From Gammaproteobacteria bacterium (GTDB taxonomy: Bacteria > Pseudomonadota > Gammaproteobacteria > Ga0077536): 47,454 nt of DNA. Both the position numbers and the translations under genes were made by a program. Below are positions 42,833 to 47,454 of the stretch, in pieces (position 1 is the stretch's first letter; each line of letters begins with the position of its first letter). A model generated the notes under the pieces. The model was given only the letters and a program-made list of their open reading frames with translations. It had not been told where the DNA came from and searched no databases. The DNA is taken from NCBI GenBank assembly GCA_016191285.1, contig JACPPA010000048.1, positions 1 to 47,454 of the forward strand, written 5' to 3'.

Positions 42833-43647
42833 TGGAAATCCGCCCCGAGATAGGCCGCGATCACGGCGGGATTGGCCTGAACCTCCACCGGGCTGCCCTC
42901 GAAGAGATATTGACCATAGTCCATAACCAGAATGCGATCGGCCACCTTCATGACCAGATCCATATTGTGCTCGACCACGACTACGGTGATGCCGCGCTGC
43001 CGCAGCACGCCGATGCGGTCGAGCAGCGTATCCACCTCGGCGGCGTTTAGACCGGCGGCCGGCTCGTCGACCATCAATAGACGCGGCCCCGTCGCCAATG
43101 CTCGGGCGATCTCGAGCATCCGTTGCTCGCCATAGGAGAGCGAGCCGGCGAGCACCTGCGCGCGCTTTTCCAGCCCGACAAAGGCCAGTAGACCCATCGC
43201 TTCATCTCGGCAGCGGGCGTGGTCGCGCTGGAAAGCGGCGCCATGCAGAACATATTGCCAAGCAAAAATATTGTGGTGGGTGTGAAATCCGGCAACCACA
43301 TTGTCGAGAACGGAAAGTTGCTTGAACAAGCGGATCTTCTGAAACGTCCGCGCAAGCCCGTACCGCACACGCCGATGTGCTGGGACGCCGATCATGTCTA
43401 TTTCGTCAAGCCGCATCTTTCCGGCATCCGGCTGATAGACCCCGCTCATCAAATTGAGCAGCGTCGACTTTCCCGCTCCGTTCGGTCCGATAATCGCAAA
43501 CACCGAGCCCATCGGAATAGCGAGCGATATATCTCGGACCGCCCGCACGCCGCCGAAGCTTTTGTGCAGCCCCTGCGCGCGGAAAAGTACAGCTCCGTCG
43601 CGCGAAGATTGGGTTCCGCCGGACACCGTAGGAGCCGCTGCCGTCAT
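42829..43647 (-). CDS. livG: LIV-type ABC transporter ATPase LivG (importer 2)
   Basis: This 272-residue ATPase has Walker A GPNGAGKSTLLN, signature LSYGEQRMLE, Walker B LLMVDEP and VVVEHNMDLV. A Ser/Thr-rich N-terminal extension of about 20 residues precedes the usual start, so initiation could also be slightly downstream. It overlaps livM2 and livF2 by 4 nt each, indicating a tightly coupled operon. Confidence 0.92.
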   Translation of the reverse strand: MTAAAPTVSGGTQSSRDGAVLFRAQGLHKSFGGVRAVRDISLAIPMGSVFAIIGPNGAGKSTLLNLMSGVYQPDAGKMRLDEIDMIGVPAHRRVRYGLARTFQKIRLFKQLSVLDNVVAGFHTHHNIFAWQYVLHGAAFQRDHARCRDEAMGLLAFVGLEKRAQVLAGSLSYGEQRMLEIARALATGPRLLMVDEPAAGLNAAEVDTLLDRIGVLRQRGITVVVVEHNMDLVMKVADRILVMDYGQYLFEGSPVEVQANPAVIAAYLGADFQ

Positions 43648-44675
43648 GCCCCGGCTCCGCGACCGGGCAACAGGCTCCGAAAATACGCTGCGATGAAACG
43701 AGCGGCCTGCACCATCCCGCCCGGCATGAACAGCACGACCAGAGTCACCGCCACGCCATAGATGATGAGTCGTAGGTCACCGACGCCCCGCAGAAGTTCC
43801 GGTAGAACCGTGAGCAGAATAGCACCCCAAACCGGGCCAATGAGCGTGCCCATACCGCCGACAATGACCATTGCCAGAATGGTGAACGATTCGGTGATAA
43901 AGAACGCGTCGGGCACCAGCGTGCCGACGAAGCTCGCATAAAAGCACCCCGCAGCGCCGGCAACCGACGAGCCTACTGCAAAAGCGAACACCTTCCAGGC
44001 CTGGCAATTGATGCCGAGCGAAGCCGCGGACACTTCATCTTCCCGTATAGCGGTCAAAGTCTCTCCGATCGGAGAGCGAACGAGCTGATCAAGAAGCAGA
44101 TAAGCCAGGAAGGCGAAGCCTGCCGTAAGATAAAAAAGATTAGCCAAATTTTTGAAGTCGATGATTGGCAAGCCCGGCAATTGCAACGCGGGGGGCGGCG
44201 GAATCGCGTAGATGCCGAGCGGGCCCTGGGTGAGGCTAATCCAATTCACCAGGATCTGATATGTGATGACGGCAAATCCGAGTGACGCAATAGCGAGATA
44301 GTGGCCGCGCAAGCGCACCGCAAAAAGCGACAGCAGCATGCCGGCGATTCCCGAAAGCAGCACGCCGCAACCAAAGGCGATCCAAAACGGCACGCCAAGC
44401 TTCATAATCAGCAACGTCGAGACATAAGCGCCGATGCCGTAGAACGCCGACTGACCGAGGTTCAACTGACCGGCATAGCCAAGAATGAAATCAAGGCCGA
44501 TCGCCAACATCACGTTGATCGCACAGACGATGAGGTTCGTTCGCCAGTATGAATCCGTGAAGATTATTGGCATGAGGCCAATCGCAACGGCTGCTACTAT
44601 GAGCCAGAAGAGGCGTGAGTTCAGAACGGCCCTCATCACTGTCGTCTGCCGCTGCATGATTTCAGTACTAGACAT
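43644..44675 (-). CDS. livM: LIV-type ABC transporter permease LivM (importer 2)
   Basis: From the ATG at 44675 (MSSTEIMQRQ) the permease is 343 residues with about ten hydrophobic segments. AIGLDFILGYAGQLNLGQSA and VIVGGMGTLIGPVWGA are the LivM signatures. The start lies inside the end of livH2, an overlap of 8 nt. A longer frame to 44720 has no supporting ribosome-binding site. Confidence 0.91.
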   Translation of the reverse strand: MSSTEIMQRQTTVMRAVLNSRLFWLIVAAVAIGLMPIIFTDSYWRTNLIVCAINVMLAIGLDFILGYAGQLNLGQSAFYGIGAYVSTLLIMKLGVPFWIAFGCGVLLSGIAGMLLSLFAVRLRGHYLAIASLGFAVITYQILVNWISLTQGPLGIYAIPPPPALQLPGLPIIDFKNLANLFYLTAGFAFLAYLLLDQLVRSPIGETLTAIREDEVSAASLGINCQAWKVFAFAVGSSVAGAAGCFYASFVGTLVPDAFFITESFTILAMVIVGGMGTLIGPVWGAILLTVLPELLRGVGDLRLIIYGVAVTLVVLFMPGGMVQAARFIAAYFRSLLPGRGAGA

Positions 44676-45549
44676 TTTCTTCGCGTTTCTCAGCGATGAG
44701 CCCTGTCGGGCGTAGGGCAAGCGTCAACAGAAGCAGCGCAAAGACGACAATATCGATCAGGCCTGGGTCGAGAAACTGCGTCGTATAGCTCTCGATGAGA
44801 CCAACAAGTAATCCGGCGATGATCGTCCCTTCGACATTACCAAAGCCCCCGATGATAACGATGGCAAAGGCCTTGACGATCACCGACGTGCCGGCAAACG
44901 GCGTCAGCACCAGCACCGGCCCGAGCATCGCACCGCCCATGCCTGCAAGCGCCGAAGCGATCACGAAAGTCAGCATGATGAGCTGATTCGGATTAATGCC
45001 CATGAGCCCGGCGGTTTCGCGATCCTGCGAGACCGCGCGCAGCGCCTTTCCCAGGAACGTAAATTTCATGAAGGCATACAGGAGACCGATGGTGGCGGTC
45101 GAAACGACGATGATCAGCACGCTTTGGATCGTGAAGAACATGCCTGCGACGCGGATCACATCATTGCTGTAGGGCGTATCGAACGCAAAAGGGATGGGCC
45201 CGAACCAGGCAAGCATCGTATTCTGGAGCATGATAGACACGCCAATGGTCGCGATCAGCGGAAGCAGTTCGTTGCCGCGGTTACGCAACGGGGCAAAGAT
45301 CAAAGCGTTCATCAGCCAACCCAACGCTGCCCCCACCACCAGCGCGACGGCAATACTGGCGAGATAGTTGCCGCCCAAGACAAACGTAAAAAAATAGGCG
45401 GCGAATGCGCCCAACGTCACGATGTCGGCGTGTGCAAAGTTAATCTGGACCAACACGCCGTAAATGAGGGTGAGCCCCAACGCGACAAGCACGTAGAGGC
45501 TCCCCACAACGATACCGTTGATCCCCTGCTGGAGAAGGACGGAAAGCAT
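44668..45549 (-). CDS. livH: LIV-type ABC transporter permease LivH (importer 2)
   Basis: The 293-residue inner-membrane permease has GLTLIYGVLVQINFAHADIV and the ATPase-coupling segment VIIGGFGNVEGTIIAG. It follows the receptor gene after about 10 bp, without the attenuator hairpin seen in importer 1. Expression control of the two importers therefore probably differs. Confidence 0.92.
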   Translation of the reverse strand: MLSVLLQQGINGIVVGSLYVLVALGLTLIYGVLVQINFAHADIVTLGAFAAYFFTFVLGGNYLASIAVALVVGAALGWLMNALIFAPLRNRGNELLPLIATIGVSIMLQNTMLAWFGPIPFAFDTPYSNDVIRVAGMFFTIQSVLIIVVSTATIGLLYAFMKFTFLGKALRAVSQDRETAGLMGINPNQLIMLTFVIASALAGMGGAMLGPVLVLTPFAGTSVIVKAFAIVIIGGFGNVEGTIIAGLLVGLIESYTTQFLDPGLIDIVVFALLLLTLALRPTGLIAEKREENV

Positions 45550-45559
45550 GCCGGACGTA

Positions 45560-46723
45560 TCAGTTCCAGCCGTGGGCTTTCCACGACAAATCCGGCAGCG
45601 TCTCCATGTAATGGATCGTGTCCATCTTGATGTTCTGATTGGTCTTGTCGAATTCGACGCTACCCGTTACCCCCGAAAAGCCCTTGGTGGCTGCGAGGCC
45701 ATCCCGAATTGACTGGGCGTCCTTGGCACCGCGACGGACAACATCGGCGATGAGAATAATCTGGTCGTAAGCGTGGGCATGAAGATGCGTGGGATCCTGG
45801 TTGTACTTCGCTTTGAAGGCCTGGATAAAACCACGAACGATCTCGCGCTTGTCGGTAGGATCGAATTGGACGATGCGGACGTAACCAAGCGCGGCCTTGC
45901 CGGCTTTCTGCTCGAAGCCGAACGGCAGCCAAATCGTCCCGAGTTGGATGGATTGTCCACCGCCGCCTTTGGTTACGCCGGCTTGTGCAAGCGCTTGTGT
46001 GATCTTCAGTCCCTGGCCTTCAAGTGTGTAGGTGGGAATGACGTCGACCTTGCCGACGCCGGCAATGCGCGTTGCAATCGAGGTGAAGTCGTTGACGTCG
46101 CGCCCGAAGCCGATGTCGGCGAGAATTTTGCCGCCAAGCTTGGTGAATGTTTCGGAAAAGACCTTGGCGTTGCCGATACCCGCGTTCGTGTTCTCGTAAA
46201 GCAGCACCGCGGTACGGGCGTTTAGTTTCTTATAGGCATTGGTTGCAATGTCGACGCCCTGCATCACCTCGTTCGGCATGATACGGAATGTCCAGGGATT
46301 GCCAGGCTCGGTGATCTTGATCGACGAAGACCCGGCATTCACGAACGGGACTTTTGCCTGCTCCATGATTGGCATGATCGCAAGCGTCGCGTCGGAGCAT
46401 TCTTCGCCGATGGCCACGTCGGGCTTGTATTGTTCGAGCAGCCGCTTGGCGGCCTGGGTCGCCGGCAATGGGCTGCAGGCGGAATCTTCGTATTGCACTT
46501 CGAACTTGAACCCGTTCACGCCGCTCTTGTTGAGCTGCTCGAGCGCAAGCTCGATGCCCTGTTTGTCTTGCGCACCGAAATAGGAACCCGGACCCGACAT
46601 CGGCAACAGAGCGCCAATCTTTATCGTTTTATCAGCGGCAAAAACTGCGTTCACACTACCGGCAACAATCATTGCAGCGATGGCCGCACCGGTAAAATGC
46701 CGGATGGTTGGTTTGATTGTCAT
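45560..46723 (-). CDS. livK: LIV-type ABC transporter solute-binding protein (importer 2), Sec signal
   Basis: From the ATG at 46723 (GGGAGG upstream) the receptor is 387 residues. A Sec-type signal peptide ends at about AVFA-ADK, followed by TIKIGALLPMSGPGSYFGAQ, typical of family 5 receptors. Unlike receptor 1 it has no twin-arginine motif. It heads the leftward importer-2 operon. Binding of an aromatic or alicyclic acid would fit the cluster, but the ligand cannot be read from sequence. Confidence 0.9.
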   Translation of the reverse strand: MTIKPTIRHFTGAAIAAMIVAGSVNAVFAADKTIKIGALLPMSGPGSYFGAQDKQGIELALEQLNKSGVNGFKFEVQYEDSACSPLPATQAAKRLLEQYKPDVAIGEECSDATLAIMPIMEQAKVPFVNAGSSSIKITEPGNPWTFRIMPNEVMQGVDIATNAYKKLNARTAVLLYENTNAGIGNAKVFSETFTKLGGKILADIGFGRDVNDFTSIATRIAGVGKVDVIPTYTLEGQGLKITQALAQAGVTKGGGGQSIQLGTIWLPFGFEQKAGKAALGYVRIVQFDPTDKREIVRGFIQAFKAKYNQDPTHLHAHAYDQIILIADVVRRGAKDAQSIRDGLAATKGFSGVTGSVEFDKTNQNIKMDTIHYMETLPDLSWKAHGWN

Positions 46724-46947
46724 TTTACGCCTCCCCTGATTTAGTGATATGATTAGACAACAGTATTGGGGCGCATTGCAATTGGCCATCGCCCTCTGGC
46801 AGGCCCCCTGCGACAATTAAGATCGTTCACTGTCGTCTTTAGTTGCGGCCGGAAAAGTCGAGCGCGAGCGGGGGGACTGCCGAAAGGCCCGCCAGCTATG
46901 TGGGCCAGACGGATTATGGGGGCGTTTAGAAACCTGACTGCGGTGTT
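46724..46947. other. Intergenic region between RidA and importer-2 receptor genes
   Basis: The 224 bp on the leftward side of ridA should hold the importer-2 promoter. A short CGCATTGCA at 46772-46780 shares the core of the composite operators, but lacks the full palindrome and the TTTTGCA partner. No clear terminator or gene is seen. Confidence 0.4.
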
Positions 46948-47454
46948 TCACCCCTTGACGGCGACGAGATCGATCTCGACTTTGCAGCCCGGTACCAGCA
47001 GGCCGGTGACGCCAACTGTGGTGCGCGGCGGCGGCGACGGGAAAAACTCCTTCCACACCTGGTCGAAGTAGAAGAAGTCGCCGAGGTCGGTCAGAAATAC
47101 CTGCGCCTTGACGACGTTCTCAAGGTCGGCGCCCGCCGCCCGGAATGTCTTTCGCAGGTTCTCCAGAATGTATCGGGTCTGCCGCTGGATATCGGACCCA
47201 TAATAAGGAAAGGCGGACTCCACGCGAGCTTCCGGCGCAACGCCAGTACGGTAGTCCGAGGCGATCTGGCCCGCGGCATAAACGTGATCCCCCACCACTA
47301 CGCCCTGGCAATAATGCGCAAGCGGCGTCGGAGCGCCACCGTCAGAAATTACTGTGCGCTTGACGTCCGACTTAACGGCGATGAGATCGATCTCGATTTT
47401 GCAGCCCGGCACCAGCAAGCCGGTGACGCCAACTGTGGTGCGCGGAGGCGGCGA
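46948..47454 (-). CDS. RidA (YjgF/YER057c) family protein with in-frame tandem duplication, 5' end outside window
   Basis: RidA proteins deaminate reactive enamines/imines and often accompany amide or amine catabolism. A complete domain of about 139 residues (VKRTVISDGGAPTPLAHYCQ to KVEIDLVAVKG) is preceded, in the same open frame and without a stop, by the last residues of another copy (PPPRTTVGVTGLLVPGCKIE, then IDLIAVKS). The DNA repeats with an offset of 417 bp, exactly 139 codons. The usual RidA start codon is replaced by GAC GTC, so the second domain is not separately started there. The frame is open to the window edge, so the product has at least two RidA domains. Confidence 0.8.
   Translation of the reverse strand, partial: SPPPRTTVGVTGLLVPGCKIEIDLIAVKSDVKRTVISDGGAPTPLAHYCQGVVVGDHVYAAGQIASDYRTGVAPEARVESAFPYYGSDIQRQTRYILENLRKTFRAAGADLENVVKAQVFLTDLGDFFYFDQVWKEFFPSPPPRTTVGVTGLLVPGCKVEIDLVAVKG
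46958..47454 (-). repeat. 417-bp tandem repeat unit within the ridA gene (second copy only partly in window)
   Basis: The segment at about 46958-47037 is nearly identical to 47375-47454, with only a handful of mismatches over about 80 bp. The offset is 417 bp. Most mismatches are at third codon positions (for example GAC/GAT and GTC/ATC changes), so the copies are under protein-level constraint and not an assembly echo. Confidence 0.75.

Noticed and set aside
46767-46783. Possible fourth IclR composite operator upstream of the importer-2 receptor
   Set aside because: Only the CGCATTGCA core is shared. The palindrome arms do not extend and no TTTTGCA lies 13-19 bp away on either side.
1-47454. 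CRISPR arrays, tRNA or rRNA genes, phage structural genes
   Set aside because: No regularly spaced repeats, cloverleaf-like sequences, rRNA signatures or phage morphogenesis genes were seen on either strand.

Overview
This window looks like chromosomal DNA of a GC-rich alphaproteobacterium, most likely a Bradyrhizobium-like member of the Hyphomicrobiales. That placement rests on codon choice, on the many acyl-CoA/LIV-transporter/SDR genes, and on rhizobial-looking IS and plasmid-type small proteins; no rRNA or tRNA is present to confirm it. The window has two parts, joined by a patch of broken insertion sequences.

Part A (about 1-13,050) is a mobile or formerly mobile element. It opens with the start of an ISNCY-type transposase and its terminal repeats, which cut the 5' end off a DUF3987 (primase/helicase-like) gene. 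Two unrecognised genes follow. Next comes a DNA-transfer module: a ParA-like ATPase, a membrane protein with a LysM-like tail, a type IV coupling protein, a candidate oriT, and a MobF (TrwC/TraI) relaxase-helicase. No mating-pore genes are present, so the element is either mobilizable or continues outside the window. The ParA operon and the relaxase gene share a conserved leader of about 70 nt, and each leader ends in a hairpin that buries the Shine-Dalgarno sequence. Small orphan genes and an intact AbiEi/AbiEii type IV toxin-antitoxin pair with its own operator complete this part.

Part B (about 13,170-15,600) is an IS graveyard. An integrase (rve) fragment is fused to the C-terminus of an IS5-family transposase. 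A thermonuclease remnant lies beside it. The N-terminal two thirds of the same kind of IS5 transposase is fused, out of frame, to an IS1182-type C-terminus.

Part C (about 15,950-47,454) is a dense catabolic cluster for an organic acid or amide handled as a CoA thioester. It holds two complete branched-chain-amino-acid-type (LIV) ABC importers, an orphan Bug/TTT solute-binding protein, an acyl-CoA ligase, two CaiB/BaiF CoA-transferases, two acyl-CoA dehydrogenases, a crotonase, five SDRs, an NAD-dependent epimerase, a thiolase, and an HMG-CoA-synthase-like protein fused to a DUF35 Zn-ribbon/OB-fold. It also has an amidase, an alpha/beta hydrolase, a cupin, a hexapeptide-repeat protein and a RidA protein. 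An IclR regulator sits in the middle. A composite palindromic operator recurs with identical geometry at three promoters: upstream of the SDR-LIV1 operon, between the ligase and a CoA-transferase, and between iclR and the thiolase-like operon. This defines a local regulon.

The likely logic of part C is import, then CoA activation, dehydrogenation, hydration, alcohol oxidation, and thiolytic or aldol cleavage. The substrate cannot be read from sequence. At the right edge a RidA gene is duplicated in frame (417-bp unit) and runs off the window.
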